A stretch of DNA of 56,888 nt. Origin: an uncultured Merdimonas sp. Its GTDB lineage: Bacteria; Bacillota; Clostridia; Lachnospirales; Lachnospiraceae. The DNA lies in contig CALWGE010000008.1 in assembly GCA_944378225.1 (NCBI GenBank), positions 1 through 56,888 of the forward strand, read 5' to 3'. The notes beneath the pieces were generated by a model. The model was not told the origin of the DNA, made no database searches, and saw only the letters and a list, made by a program, of their open reading frames with translations. The number at the start of each line of letters is the position of its first letter. The stretch's first letter is position 1. A program made the translations under genes and the position numbers. Below are positions 43,981-52,909 of the stretch, piece by piece.

Positions 43981-45227
43981 ATCTCACTGCCCGTCGTTAC
44001 AGGCTTTCCAGTACCTTCCACGACTTCTTTTGTAATCACACAATTTGTAATGCTGTCGTCTGACGGGATCTCGTACATGGTGTCCAGCATAATGCTTTCC
44101 ATGATGGCCCGCAGACCTCTGGCTCCGGTCTTACGCTTTACAGTCTGCTCTGCAATAGCTTCCACGGCTTCCTTCTCGAAAGAAAGCTTCACACCGTCCA
44201 GTTCAAACATTTTCTTATACTGTTTTACAATCGAGTTCTTCGGCTCCACCAGAATCCGGACCATATCGTCCTTTGTCAGCGCATCCAGCGCCACAGTCAC
44301 CGGAACACGGCCGACAAACTCCGGAATCATTCCAAATTTCACCAGATCCTCCGGCAACAATTTGCGCAGGAGCTGTCCTACATTGTCATCCTCATTGGGC
44401 TTGCCAAGTTCCGCTCCAAAACCGATTGTCCTCTGATCCATACGGCGCTCAATAATCTTATCCAGTCCCTCAAAGGCTCCTCCACAGATAAAGAGGATGT
44501 TTGTCGTATCAATCTGAATCAGTTCCTGATGCGGATGTTTTCTGCCGCCCTGAGGCGGTACAGAAGCAACGGTACCTTCCAGAATTTTCAGAAGAGCCTG
44601 CTGTACGCCTTCTCCCGACACATCTCTGGTAATGGATGGATTCTCCGATTTCCTTGTAATCTTATCAATCTCATCAATATAGATAATACCATGCTGGGCG
44701 CGCTCTATATCGTAATCAGCAGCCTGAATAATTTTCAGCAGAATGTTCTCCACATCCTCGCCTACATAGCCTGCCTCTGTCAGAGAAGTCGCATCCGCAA
44801 TGGCAAACGGCACATTCAAAAGCCGCGCAAGCGTCTGCGCAAGCAGCGTCTTTCCAGAACCGGTAGGTCCAAGCATCAGAATATTGCTCTTCTGCAGCTC
44901 CACATCGGAATTTTTCTTGTCATCCATGGCAAGAATCCGCTTATAATGGTTATATACCGCCACAGAAAGCACCTTTTTGGCCTCTTCCTGACCAATTACA
45001 TATCCATCCAGAAACTCTTTGATTTCTCTGGGCTTCAAAAGGTTGATCTCTTCCGGCCCACGCTCTGTCTCCTCCTGCTCGAATTCTTCCTCGATCAGTT
45101 CTGCGCAGAGTTCCACGCACTCGTCGCAGATATAGGTTCCGCTGGGTCCGGAAATCATCTTCCGGACCTGGTCCCCTGTCTTTCCACAGAAAGAACATCT
45201 TATCTTATCATCACTCATTCTGGCCAT
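43965..45227 (-). CDS. clpX: ATP-dependent Clp protease ATP-binding subunit ClpX
   Basis: A 420-residue AAA+ unfoldase that feeds ClpP. The N-terminal zinc finger has CSFC and CDEC pairs. Walker A is GPTGSGKT, Walker B IYIDEIDK, pore loop GYVGEDVE and the ClpP-binding loop is IGFG. It follows clpP by 13 nt. The clpP, clpX and lon genes share direction with tig, a common Firmicute cluster. Confidence 0.98.
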   Translation of the reverse strand: MARMSDDKIRCSFCGKTGDQVRKMISGPSGTYICDECVELCAELIEEEFEQEETERGPEEINLLKPREIKEFLDGYVIGQEEAKKVLSVAVYNHYKRILAMDDKKNSDVELQKSNILMLGPTGSGKTLLAQTLARLLNVPFAIADATSLTEAGYVGEDVENILLKIIQAADYDIERAQHGIIYIDEIDKITRKSENPSITRDVSGEGVQQALLKILEGTVASVPPQGGRKHPHQELIQIDTTNILFICGGAFEGLDKIIERRMDQRTIGFGAELGKPNEDDNVGQLLRKLLPEDLVKFGMIPEFVGRVPVTVALDALTKDDMVRILVEPKNSIVKQYKKMFELDGVKLSFEKEAVEAIAEQTVKRKTGARGLRAIMESIMLDTMYEIPSDDSITNCVITKEVVEGTGKPVTTGSEMRFRA

Positions 45228-45240
45228 TCATATCTTCCTT

Positions 45241-45834
45241 TTATGCTCTCTTTGTCACAATACTGTCAATCAGGCCATAGGCTTTTGCTTCCTCGGCGCT
45301 CATATAATTGTCACGCTCTGTATCCGCTGCAATAATCTCCAGAGGCTGCCCTGTATTGGCTGCCAGAATCTCATTCAGCTTTTTCTTGGTCTTCAGAATA
45401 TGATCCGCCACAATCTTAATATCTGTAGCCTGCCCCTGGGCTCCGCCGGAGGGCTGATGAATCATAATCTCCGCATTGGGCAGAGCCATGCGCTTTCCCT
45501 TTGCTCCGCCCGCCAGCAGGAAGGCTCCCATACTGGCTGCCATACCCATACAGATCGTAGATACATCGCATTTGATATACTGCATCGTATCATAAATCGC
45601 CATACCGGCAGTCACAGAACCACCCGGGCTGTTGATATACAGGCTGATATCCTTATTTGGATCCTCGGATTCCAGAAACAGAAGCTGAGATACCACCAGA
45701 CTGGCAGATACATCTGTCACTTCTTCTCCCAGAAAAATAATTCTGTCCTTAAGCAGGCGGGAATAAATATCATAAGAACGCTCTCCCCGGCTGGTCTGCT
45801 CTATGACGTAAGGTACCAAACTCATATTCATCAT
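45241..45834 (-). CDS. clpP: ATP-dependent Clp protease proteolytic subunit ClpP
   Basis: A serine protease that forms the barrel of the ClpXP complex. Numbered from the chosen start, the catalytic triad is Ser101 (GMAASMG), His126 (IMIHQPSGG) and Asp175 (TERDNYM). The frame opens at 45858, but AAAGGA is best placed for the ATG at 45834, giving 197 residues, the usual length. It lies between tig and clpX on one strand. Confidence 0.97.
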   Translation of the reverse strand: MMNMSLVPYVIEQTSRGERSYDIYSRLLKDRIIFLGEEVTDVSASLVVSQLLFLESEDPNKDISLYINSPGGSVTAGMAIYDTMQYIKCDVSTICMGMAASMGAFLLAGGAKGKRMALPNAEIMIHQPSGGAQGQATDIKIVADHILKTKKKLNEILAANTGQPLEIIAADTERDNYMSAEEAKAYGLIDSIVTKRA

Positions 45835-45914
45835 GCTTATCATTTCCTTTCTGTCCACACGGCAGTCATGACACCGAAATTTTTCTGCATTTTATGCAGT
45901 TAACCGGTTTCGGA

Positions 45915-47201
45915 TTATTTCTCGACAGCCGCATCTGTCACCAGAGCAACGGCCTTCTGAATAGCCAGATCCTCTCTGATGTTCTTCTTATCTGCCTCGC
46001 TGAACAGTTCTTTCAGCTTCTCTGTTTCCATCTTATACTGTTCTGCCATGCGGCTGTATTCTGCTTCCATCTCTTCATCGGTAGCCTGCAGATTCTCTGC
46101 TGCAGCCACTGCTTCCAGAACAAGGCGGCTCTGGATTCTCTTCAGTGCCTGAGGCTTGGACTGCTCTACCAGAGCGTCTACAGTGGAGCCTGTAAACTGC
46201 ATATACTGATCCATGGAAAGTCCCTGCATCTGCAGTCTCTGAGCAAACTCATCCACCATCTGCTCTGCCTGAGTCTTTACCATAGCGTCCGGGATCTCCA
46301 TCTCGGCGCCCTCTATAATCTTTTCAATAACAGCATCCTCTTTCTTTGCCTTTGCAGAAGCTGCCTTTTTCTCTTCAATTTTCTTACGCACATCTGCCTT
46401 ATACTCTTCCAGAGTATCAAAATCAGATACATCCTGCGCGAAATCATCATCCAGCTCCGGAAGCTCCTTCACCTTAATTTCCTTTACAGTACACTTGAAT
46501 ACTGCCGGCTTTCCTGCCAGTTCTTTTGCGTGGTAATCTTCAGGGAAGCTTACATTCACTTCCATCTCTTTTCCGATCTCAGCTCCAATCAGCTGCTCTT
46601 CAAAGCCCGGAATAAATGCGCCGGATCCGATAGTCAGCGGATAATCTGTTCCTTTTCCGCCCTCGAATGCAGTTCCGTCAACAAATCCTTCGAAATCAAT
46701 CACAGTCATATCTCCATCCTGTACCGGACGATCCTCTACTGTGATAGATCTGGAGTTGCTTTCACGCTCTTTATCGATCTCTGCGTTTACTTCCTCGTCA
46801 GTGGCGGCTGTGTCCTGCTTTTCCACTTCGATCTCTTTGTACTGTCCAAGCTTTACCTCAGGCTTTACAGCTACTTCAGCAGTAAAGATAAACGGCTTGC
46901 CTTTTTCAATCTGCACAATGCTGACCTCCGGACGGGATACCAGCTCCAGCTCGCACTCCTGTGATGCCTTCTCGTACGCAGACGGAATCAGTTCATTCAC
47001 AGCATCCTCATAGAAGAAAGACGGTCCATACATCTTCTCGATGATCTGGCGCGGTACCTTTCCTTTACGGAAGCCCGGGATGGTGATCTGCTTTCTATTT
47101 TTCAGGTAAGCGTGCTGAATAGCGCCCTCCAGTTCCTCAGCGGACACTTCAATCGTCAGCTTGGCCATGTTCTTCTCTAATTTTTCTACCTGTAAACTCA
47201 T
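45915..47201 (-). CDS. tig: Trigger factor
   Basis: A ribosome-bound chaperone and prolyl isomerase. The 428 residues include the N-terminal ribosome-binding tail with signature GFRKGKVPRQ (GFRxGKxP), a central FKBP-type domain (about 160-245) and a helical C-terminal domain. AAGGAGG precedes the ATG. It is the first gene of the tig-clpP-clpX-lon cluster. Confidence 0.98.
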   Translation of the reverse strand: MSLQVEKLEKNMAKLTIEVSAEELEGAIQHAYLKNRKQITIPGFRKGKVPRQIIEKMYGPSFFYEDAVNELIPSAYEKASQECELELVSRPEVSIVQIEKGKPFIFTAEVAVKPEVKLGQYKEIEVEKQDTAATDEEVNAEIDKERESNSRSITVEDRPVQDGDMTVIDFEGFVDGTAFEGGKGTDYPLTIGSGAFIPGFEEQLIGAEIGKEMEVNVSFPEDYHAKELAGKPAVFKCTVKEIKVKELPELDDDFAQDVSDFDTLEEYKADVRKKIEEKKAASAKAKKEDAVIEKIIEGAEMEIPDAMVKTQAEQMVDEFAQRLQMQGLSMDQYMQFTGSTVDALVEQSKPQALKRIQSRLVLEAVAAAENLQATDEEMEAEYSRMAEQYKMETEKLKELFSEADKKNIREDLAIQKAVALVTDAAVEK

Positions 47202-47520
47202 TTTCTATTTTCCTCCTTAAATGGTATCCTTATCAGGACTGTACCAGACCGAACTCCAAACACTTCCCCGGCCTGCCATAGCGCAAAAGCACATACTTAC
47301 AGTCATTGTAATAGTATAGCATGGGCCTTCTGTAAAAATCAAGTACCTATGGCAGAAAAGCATTGCCTTTTTTACGCCATTTCTATTATTTTTGTCCCTA
47401 AAATCTCTTTTAATAAATACAGATAATATAAAATACCCTGACAGTTCAGCACAGTGTTATCCACCGCACTTCCCCATCAGGGTATTGCTTATCTCACATC
47501 TCGTCAGGCTGTTATTTAAA
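47202..47520. promoter_or_regulatory. Intergenic region with tig promoter
   Basis: A 319-nt gap. On the minus strand a likely tig promoter has -10 TATACT (47313-47318) and -35 TTGATT (47337-47342) with an 18-bp spacer, leaving a leader of about 105 nt. No CIRCE or CtsR (GGTCAAA) repeat was seen. The other end holds the terminator of the two-repeat protein gene. Confidence 0.5.
47432..47486 (-). terminator. Terminator of the sortase-LCP-substrate operon
   Basis: The stem AATACCCTGA / TCAGGGTATT is followed on the minus strand by TTATATT. It lies just downstream of the last gene of the operon. Confidence 0.72.
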
Positions 47521-48639
47521 CTAATAACGTGCTTTCTTCATGCAGACTGCAAAACCTGTCAGAGCAATCACCGCTACTGCAGCTGCCATGTAAAGTTCAT
47601 TTCCCTCTGCTGTCTTCGGTGATACAGCTGCAGCTGTTCCGTTTGCCACTACTATCTGTACTGGCGAGAAAGATGTGAAGGTTACTGTCACAATTCCGTC
47701 TCCTGCTATTGCAGCAAGTCTCTCCGGCTTAGCACTTCCTTCAGCCCAGTGAAATACAGCTACTTTTGAATTTGCAGTTACTCCTGGCACACGGAAAGCA
47801 ACTGTAACATTACCACCTTTCAGAGACACCTTTTCGCCTCCTAAGGTCAAAGAAGCGTCAAACTGATAGCTTGTATATCCCGCTCCACTTCCAATTCCAA
47901 GTGCACTCTCAGCAGTTTTTGTATCTACTACCTGGCCATTTCCCTCTTTTATAGCAACAACTGTCTGTGCATTTTCTACAGTTGTTCCATCTGCCTTCAC
48001 TACAGTAGCAGTTATCGGATTCTGAGATACCTGTACTCCACCTACGCTATTTCCAAAATTATACTGTGAACCATTAGAACTGCCAGAGCTGCTGGAACTG
48101 CTATTTCCTCCATTTGAGGAATCAGACGGTTCTTCCGGCTGTGCAGGCTGTTCCGCTTCAGCCACCACAATCTGTACCGGAGAGAAAGAGGTAAAGGTCG
48201 CGGTTACAGTTCCTTCCCCTGCTGTCGCGGAAAGTTTTTCAGGTTCAGAGCTTCCATCTGCCCAGTGCAGAACTGCCACTTTTGAATTTGCAGTCACACC
48301 AGGAATTTGAAATGTCATGGTAACACTTCCGCCTGAAAGTTTCACGTCTTCACCATTCAGCTCCAAAGAAACCTCTAACTTATAGCTGGCATACTTTTCT
48401 CCGCTTCCAATGCCAAGAGCGCTCTCAACAGTCGCTGCCGGAGCTTCTGTGTTTCCCTCCTCTATTACCGGAATAACCTGTGCACTTTCTACAGTTGTTC
48501 CATCTGCCTTCACCACAGTAGCAGTTATCGGATCCTGAGAAATCTGTACTCCACTGGCGCTGCTTCCAGCCGCCTGTGCTGTCATGCCAAGAATCAGGCA
48601 GAGTACTGCTGCCGCAGCACCAAGTTTCATTCTTTTCAT
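47521..48639 (-). CDS. Secreted two-repeat protein with SPKTA cell-wall sorting signal
   Basis: A 372-residue surface protein of unrecognised family. It has a signal peptide (cleavage near AQAA). Two repeats of about 130 residues (30-159 and 201-331) share segments such as DPITATVVKADGTTVE, PGVTANSKVAV and TFTSFSPVQIVVA, and are joined by a Ser/Gly/Asn-rich linker. The end is a sorting signal: SPKTA (340-344), a hydrophobic helix (350-368) and KKARY. The ATG at 48639 is better spaced from AAAGGAGG than the one at 48648. The gene is downstream of a class B sortase and an LCP gene, which supports covalent attachment to the wall. Confidence 0.82.
   Translation of the reverse strand: MKRMKLGAAAAVLCLILGMTAQAAGSSASGVQISQDPITATVVKADGTTVESAQVIPVIEEGNTEAPAATVESALGIGSGEKYASYKLEVSLELNGEDVKLSGGSVTMTFQIPGVTANSKVAVLHWADGSSEPEKLSATAGEGTVTATFTSFSPVQIVVAEAEQPAQPEEPSDSSNGGNSSSSSSGSSNGSQYNFGNSVGGVQVSQNPITATVVKADGTTVENAQTVVAIKEGNGQVVDTKTAESALGIGSGAGYTSYQFDASLTLGGEKVSLKGGNVTVAFRVPGVTANSKVAVFHWAEGSAKPERLAAIAGDGIVTVTFTSFSPVQIVVANGTAAAVSPKTAEGNELYMAAAVAVIALTGFAVCMKKARY
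47647..48039 (-). repeat. Intragenic repeat, copy 2
   Basis: DNA for the second of two homologous 130-residue units. The strongest nucleotide match is the GTTGTTCCATCTGCCTTCAC tract near 47983, also present near 48499. Confidence 0.8.
48163..48552 (-). repeat. Intragenic repeat, copy 1
   Basis: The first unit, matching copy 2 over its whole length. Both keep the PGVTANSKVAV and SFSPVQIVVA blocks, so the gene arose by internal duplication. Confidence 0.8.
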
Positions 48640-48723
48640 ATCACTCATTTCCTCCTTTAGATTTTAATTTTGAGATAAGCTTTTATATCAAGGCTTTTGC
48701 CTCAATATCTTCATTGTACAATG

Positions 48724-49815
48724 TCATTCCTGTCCGACACGTTGATAGAATAGAGAAATCATTAGTTCATCCATGGCCGCTTCATTGATGTAAAATTCAT
48801 CCTGGAATTCTGTTTCTTCTGTAATCCCGGGAACAGAAAGCAGATGCAAATCTTCATTCAAAGCCCCCCTTGCTTTCCAGGAAAGAGACAACAGTTCTTC
48901 CATTTCCAAATCCGTTACAAGATACTCTTTTACCGCGTCTTTTAAGGCAAACACGGAAAACGGATTCCTGATAAGTTTCTTCTTCAGTTTTTCGTACAGG
49001 GCTTTTATGTATTCCTGCTGCCGGAGAATACGCAGTTCATTGCTGCCTGCCTGTTCGATATCCCGCCCCTGCACAAAAATTTTTGCCTGTTCAGGCGTCA
49101 GTTCCATCTCCCCGTATTCCAGAAAATGATAGGGATCCAACTCATGGAGCTCCTCGGGAACCGACACTGTTACCGGTCCTGTTTCTTCCTGAATCACTTC
49201 CACTCCTTCCCAGTAAAGAGCGCAGTATCCGTGTATGGGAATCCCCCCCAGCATGCGGGAAACCGCTTCCTCCATCAGCTGACAGCTTCCCTCCAGTCCG
49301 TCTCCCAAAGTATATTGAAGTCCCAGCTGATAATCATAAAGCCCAACTTCCATTCCATTGCTGTCAAACCAGCGAATCGGCGTCACACTGTCTCTGGAAA
49401 TATTCAAAAGTGTCAGGGTATTCTGCTTTATATCCAGTGTCACAAGAATAATGCAGTCTGCTCTCGGGCCAAATCCAACTGCAGTATTTTCTTCAGCCTT
49501 CCCACGTCCGTCAATTCCAAGAAACAGTATGTTAACAAGCCCTTCCCGATACTCATACATGTTTCCATTCCAGACTGTCCATTCCGGATCCGGCAGTTCT
49601 TCTGCCAGTGTTTCCAGATAAGCTCCCTGTTTGTTTAGATTTTTCCACCCATACTGTACAATACCAAAGAATGTCAACCCTCCTGCAGTTATCGCTGCTG
49701 TAAGCAGGCAGGCTATCCAAAGCACGGCTTTTTTTCTTCTGCCAATCTTCCCTGTATTTTCTTTTGTTCCCGGCTTCTTTTCCTCCGGCTCCATACCCCT
49801 ACTCATACTCATCAA
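48724..49815 (-). CDS. LCP (LytR-CpsA-Psr) family ligase
   Basis: A membrane protein that in characterised relatives transfers glycopolymers from lipid carriers to peptidoglycan. About 363 residues: an N-terminal cytoplasmic charged stretch, one helix (about 30-52), then the extracellular LCP domain with NILFLGIDGRG, RADCIILVTLD, LLNISRDSVTPI and a later FVQGRDIEQAGSNELRILRQQEY block carrying the conserved arginines. The longest frame uses TTG at 49815, with ATGs at 49812 and 49794 as alternatives. It overlaps the sortase stop, so the two are coupled. Confidence 0.88.
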   Translation of the reverse strand: MMSMSRGMEPEEKKPGTKENTGKIGRRKKAVLWIACLLTAAITAGGLTFFGIVQYGWKNLNKQGAYLETLAEELPDPEWTVWNGNMYEYREGLVNILFLGIDGRGKAEENTAVGFGPRADCIILVTLDIKQNTLTLLNISRDSVTPIRWFDSNGMEVGLYDYQLGLQYTLGDGLEGSCQLMEEAVSRMLGGIPIHGYCALYWEGVEVIQEETGPVTVSVPEELHELDPYHFLEYGEMELTPEQAKIFVQGRDIEQAGSNELRILRQQEYIKALYEKLKKKLIRNPFSVFALKDAVKEYLVTDLEMEELLSLSWKARGALNEDLHLLSVPGITEETEFQDEFYINEAAMDELMISLFYQRVGQE

Positions 49816-50665
49816 TCTGTACCGCTGCTACCAGATATCGATTGGAAGGAGCATTGCCGATACAGGTGGAAAGTATTAGGAGGCGGCTGCCATAAGGTGT
49901 TTCCACTTCATCATTTACATTTCCATCTGAAGCACGTAACGCTTCTGTAAAAGCCTGAAATTCTGCTTCCTCTTCATAATTGCAGTATTGGGGCAGGTAC
50001 GCATCAGAAAACCGTACGGCGGCAAAAATCTGATATACCAGAGTTCTGTCAGGCAGATATATGTATATATAAGGACTTTCTTCCAGTTTTCCGGGAGTTT
50101 CGTAATCATGCAGACTCCCGAACATCGTATCATTTCTCATATTGTGCCCGTACATTACAGTCATGGGAGAAGAAAAATCTTTTGGATGAATGGATTCTGT
50201 ATAGATGCTTCCCGGAAGCCCCGAAACACGCTCTACCGTATGGTCAAGATAATAGGAATCATCTGTGGGATGCTGCAAAACAGGATAATCTACCAGTGTC
50301 CCCGGTATCTGAATCCAGGCATAAATATCTTCATTCTCCTGGTGAAGTTTATCAAAATCCACTGTATTGCTTAAGTGTGGCGCATCCGATTTCATCTCTG
50401 TGTTTTCTACAGTTTCTTCTGTCCCAATATTCTGCTGTTCTGTAATCTCTTCAACAGACTGAACCACTGTGGTCCTCATGGCTTCATACTTTTTTTCCGC
50501 CTGTCTCTGTCTGCCGATGTGAATCCCGATAAAAAGAACAGTTCCAAGAAACAGAAGCCCAAACACCCAGGCTCCTTTTCTGTACCATTTCTTTTTAGAT
50601 GACAACTGCTTTTTCCTTTTTTCCATTTTTCTATACCGGATGATTCTCCGCCATATGGGCTCCAT
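49799..50665 (-). CDS. srtB: Class B sortase
   Basis: A membrane-anchored transpeptidase of 288 residues: one N-terminal helix (about 32-50), then the sortase fold with His174 (MYGHNM), Cys268 (LSTCIG) and Arg276 (SNRYLV). The VDYPVLQ and SGLPGSIY segments are typical of class B. The frame opens at 50794, but a terminator hairpin and a promoter lie inside that extension, so the ATG at 50665 is used. The start has only a weak ribosome site (GGAAAAG). It is the first gene of the operon with an LCP ligase and a protein bearing SPKTA, its likely substrate. Confidence 0.9.
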   Translation of the reverse strand: MEPIWRRIIRYRKMEKRKKQLSSKKKWYRKGAWVFGLLFLGTVLFIGIHIGRQRQAEKKYEAMRTTVVQSVEEITEQQNIGTEETVENTEMKSDAPHLSNTVDFDKLHQENEDIYAWIQIPGTLVDYPVLQHPTDDSYYLDHTVERVSGLPGSIYTESIHPKDFSSPMTVMYGHNMRNDTMFGSLHDYETPGKLEESPYIYIYLPDRTLVYQIFAAVRFSDAYLPQYCNYEEEAEFQAFTEALRASDGNVNDEVETPYGSRLLILSTCIGNAPSNRYLVAAVQIDEYE

Positions 50666-50693
50666 TAATTTACTTTTCCGTATATCCGAAGTT

Positions 50694-50721
50694 ATTATAC
50701 TTATATTTCTGTAAAATACAA
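50694..50721 (-). promoter_or_regulatory. Promoter of the sortase operon
   Basis: On the minus strand -35 TTGTAT (50716-50721), 16-bp spacer, -10 TATAAT (50694-50699). It lies about 25 nt upstream of the chosen sortase start. Confidence 0.65.
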
Positions 50722-50766
50722 TATCATTTTCCTGTAATTGCATTTTCAATCCTTTTTTATACAGAA

Positions 50767-50806
50767 ACAGCCTCCGGTGCGTCATTTTTCCCACACCGGA
50801 GGCTGT
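50767..50806 (-). terminator. Terminator of the SASP gene
   Basis: A 13-bp stem (ACAGCCTCCGGTG / CACCGGAGGCTGT) is followed on the minus strand by TTTCTGT. It lies between the spore protein gene and the sortase promoter. Confidence 0.88.
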
Positions 50807-50847
50807 CTTTTCTGTGTTCGATTTTTCGATTTTTGCGGTTCTTCTGC

Positions 50848-51063
50848 TTAATTTCCGCTCATCTGCTGTTCCTGCTTCATGATCATTTTTCTGACCATCT
50901 CACCGCCGATGGAACCAGCCTGAGCAGAAGTCAGATCACCGTTATAGCCCTCTTTTAAAGGCACGCCCAGTTCGCTGGCAACCTCTTCCTTGAAGCGATT
51001 CATAGCTGCCTTTGCGTCCGGAACTGCCATCTGATTCTGATTTGATCTGGACTGTTCTGTCAT
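50848..51063 (-). CDS. Alpha/beta-type small acid-soluble spore protein
   Basis: A 71-residue DNA-binding protein of the forespore that protects spore DNA. The family blocks are clear: MNRFKEEVASELGV with the germination-protease cleavage region, LTSAQAGSIGGEMVRKMI. GGAGGTG lies before the ATG at 51063, so the longer frame to 51141 is not used. In relatives it is transcribed by sigma-G in the forespore; no convincing sigma-G promoter could be read. It marks the organism as a spore former. Confidence 0.96.
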   Translation of the reverse strand: MTEQSRSNQNQMAVPDAKAAMNRFKEEVASELGVPLKEGYNGDLTSAQAGSIGGEMVRKMIMKQEQQMSGN

Positions 51064-51162
51064 CTGTATCACCTCCATGCTCCTATTGTGTTCCACAAAA
51101 CCCGGAGTTATGTTGGTAATGACTGGAATCCTGTCCTTCATCTGTGTGGCTTTCTGAAAATC

Positions 51163-51729
51163 CTACACTTTCCCAAATTCATGTCCATATACAACAGAAC
51201 GACGGATATCCTCTGCCTTTTCCTGATCAAAAAGCTGTGTAATAAGTGAAAGAGCAAACGGAATTGCGGTACCCAAACCGCGGCTGGTAGTAATATTTCC
51301 ATCCACTACTACACGTTCTCCGGAAAACTGAGCTCCCGTCAGCCCGTCCTCCATTCCCGGATAGCAGGTGGCTTTCTTTCCTTCCAGAAGACCGGCGGCG
51401 CCAAACACAGTAGGAGCTGCGCAGATAGCTGCAATTTTACTTCCTTTTTCATTAAAACTCCTGAGAAGCTCAATCAACGGACCGAATTCCTTTAAATGCA
51501 GTGTCCCTGGCATTCCGCCGGGAAGCACCAGCAAGTCCATATCCGCAAAATTCACATCTGCAAACATCTGATCTGCCATAACCATAATTCCGTGACTTCC
51601 TGTCACCTCTCTCCTGTCTCCGACAGATACCAGAGTGACCTCCGCTCCCGCTCTCCGCAGAAGATCCGCAGGAGTAAGTGCCTCCACCTCTTCAAATCCC
51701 TCTGCAAGAAAAATGCTCACTTTTTTCAC
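51163..51729 (-). CDS. DJ-1/PfpI family protein
   Basis: A 188-residue protein of the DJ-1/YajL/ThiJ group. The nucleophilic cysteine is Cys103 in the elbow AAICAAP, and the supporting glutamate near residue 15 is in EGFEEVEAL. The LVLPGGMPG and SRGLGTAIPFALSL segments are conserved. Relatives act as glyoxalases, chaperones or deglycases, and the exact activity is not settled. The start codon is GTG (51727-51729) after GAGGAGG. It is monocistronic. Confidence 0.93.
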   Translation of the reverse strand: MKKVSIFLAEGFEEVEALTPADLLRRAGAEVTLVSVGDRREVTGSHGIMVMADQMFADVNFADMDLLVLPGGMPGTLHLKEFGPLIELLRSFNEKGSKIAAICAAPTVFGAAGLLEGKKATCYPGMEDGLTGAQFSGERVVVDGNITTSRGLGTAIPFALSLITQLFDQEKAEDIRRSVVYGHEFGKV

Positions 51730-51830
51730 GCTGAATCCTCCTCTTTTTCAGTCTGTTTTTTCTATTATAGCAAATTATCGTTGAATTATCCAGCTTGATA
51801 TGCTACCCTATGTGGAAAAGGAGAATCCCT

Positions 51831-52280
51831 ATGGAAATCGAAAGAAAATTTTTAATCACACAACTTCCGGGAAATCTGGAAAGTTATCCTTTCCATACCC
51901 TGGAACAGGCATATCTCTGTACAAATCCGGTGGTCCGCGTACGACGGAGCGATGAGCAATATATTCTTACCTACAAGGGCGAGGGAATGATGAGCCGCGA
52001 AGAATATAATCTGCCATTGACCGCAGACGGCTATGAACATCTCAAAGCCAAGGCTGACGGAAACATCATCCGGAAACGGCGTTATCTGATTCCTCTGGAA
52101 TCTGATTTAACTGTCGAACTGGATGTCTTTGAGGCACCCTTCCAGGGACTGATTCTGGCAGAAGTAGAATTTTCAACAGAAGAACAAGCACGTGCTTTCC
52201 TTCCTCCCGACTGGTTCGGCAAAGAGGTAACCTGGTCTGCAGAATACCACAACAGTGTCTTAAGTCAGAAAAAACTATGA
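51831..52280 (+). CDS. CYTH-domain protein
   Basis: A 149-residue protein of the CYTH/triphosphate tunnel metalloenzyme fold. The N-terminal ExExK motif is EIERKF, and further basic and acidic strands line the tunnel (VRVRRSDEQYILTYKG, IRKRRYLIP, ELDVFEAPFQGLILAEVEF). Small bacterial members hydrolyse inorganic triphosphate. The ATG at 51831 has AAAGGAG upstream. Next on the same strand is an XRE regulator with its own promoter. Confidence 0.93.
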   Translation: MEIERKFLITQLPGNLESYPFHTLEQAYLCTNPVVRVRRSDEQYILTYKGEGMMSREEYNLPLTADGYEHLKAKADGNIIRKRRYLIPLESDLTVELDVFEAPFQGLILAEVEFSTEEQARAFLPPDWFGKEVTWSAEYHNSVLSQKKL

Positions 52281-52318
52281 ATCCAGCGTCTTTTTGTCAC
52301 TGTTAGATGACATATCAG

Positions 52319-52394
52319 TCCCAAAATGCTATATTTCCTTCCATCGCGTATATGAGAGACCTGAAACTGGTATAATAATGCCACTATTTTGGGA
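52319..52394 (+). promoter_or_regulatory. Long-range inverted repeat around the XRE promoter
   Basis: TCCCAAAAT (52319-52327) and ATTTTGGGA (52386-52394) form a perfect 9-bp inverted repeat 58 nt apart, flanking an extended -10 promoter (TGGTATAAT, 52368-52376). The right arm meets the ribosome site AAGGAG. It may be a paired operator for looping. Confidence 0.4.
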
Positions 52395-52407
52395 AGGAGC
52401 AAGCAGG

Positions 52408-52806
52408 ATGCCTGAGATTAAGCTGGCTGCCAACATGCGTTGTCTGCGTGAAATCTATGGTTATACACAGGAATATGTCAGCAAACAGATCAGTTCTGCC
52501 CGGCAGACTTATTCCAACTATGAAAGAGAAGAGGCTACCCCTGCTCTTCCTGTTCTCATTGCTCTTTCAGAATTATATCATGTAACGACAGATCAGCTTC
52601 TTTTCGGGGATTTCAGCAAGGTACAGACAACTGATGATATTATACGGGAACATGCTGCTGTCACGCCGGAAAGCAGCCTGATCCGTCTGGATGGTCCCAG
52701 CGCAAAAATGCTGATGGACTACAAAAGATTTCCGGTCGAAATCCAAAGAGAAATTCGCGAATTTGTCCGATTCAAAAAATATCTGCTGTCCAGAGAAAAC
52801 CAGTGA
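52408..52806 (+). CDS. XRE-family transcriptional regulator
   Basis: A 132-residue regulator with an N-terminal lambda-repressor-like helix-turn-helix (LAANMRCLREIYGYTQEYVSKQISSARQTYSNYEREE, then PALPVLIALSELYHVTTDQLL). The C-terminal half has no recognised motif and ends in a helix (RFPVEIQREIREFVRFKKYLL). The ATG at 52408 has GGGAAGGAG in front; the longer frame to 52294 crosses the promoter. It ends at a bidirectional terminator. Confidence 0.92.
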   Translation: MPEIKLAANMRCLREIYGYTQEYVSKQISSARQTYSNYEREEATPALPVLIALSELYHVTTDQLLFGDFSKVQTTDDIIREHAAVTPESSLIRLDGPSAKMLMDYKRFPVEIQREIREFVRFKKYLLSRENQ

Positions 52807-52843
52807 CAATACAGATTATCCTTCATGTAAACATATACAATAT

Positions 52844-52899
52844 AAAAGGCTGTCTTCTGACAGGCAAAACAATATTGCCTGTCAGAAGACAGCCTTTTT
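52844..52899. terminator. Bidirectional terminator
   Basis: A very long stem (AAAAGGCTGTCTTCTGACAG / CTGTCAGAAGACAGCCTTTT, extended by GCAA/TTGC) lies between the convergent XRE and pyrC genes. Confidence 0.95.
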
Positions 52900-52909
52900 C
52901 TTTTACCGC

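Noticed and set aside
47202-47430. CIRCE or CtsR heat-shock operators before the tig-clp cluster
   Set aside because: Neither TTAGCACTC/GAGTGCTAA nor repeated GGTCAAA could be found.
50666-50794. Longer N-terminus of the sortase starting at 50794
   Set aside because: The extension overlaps the SASP terminator and a good promoter, and it has no ribosome site.
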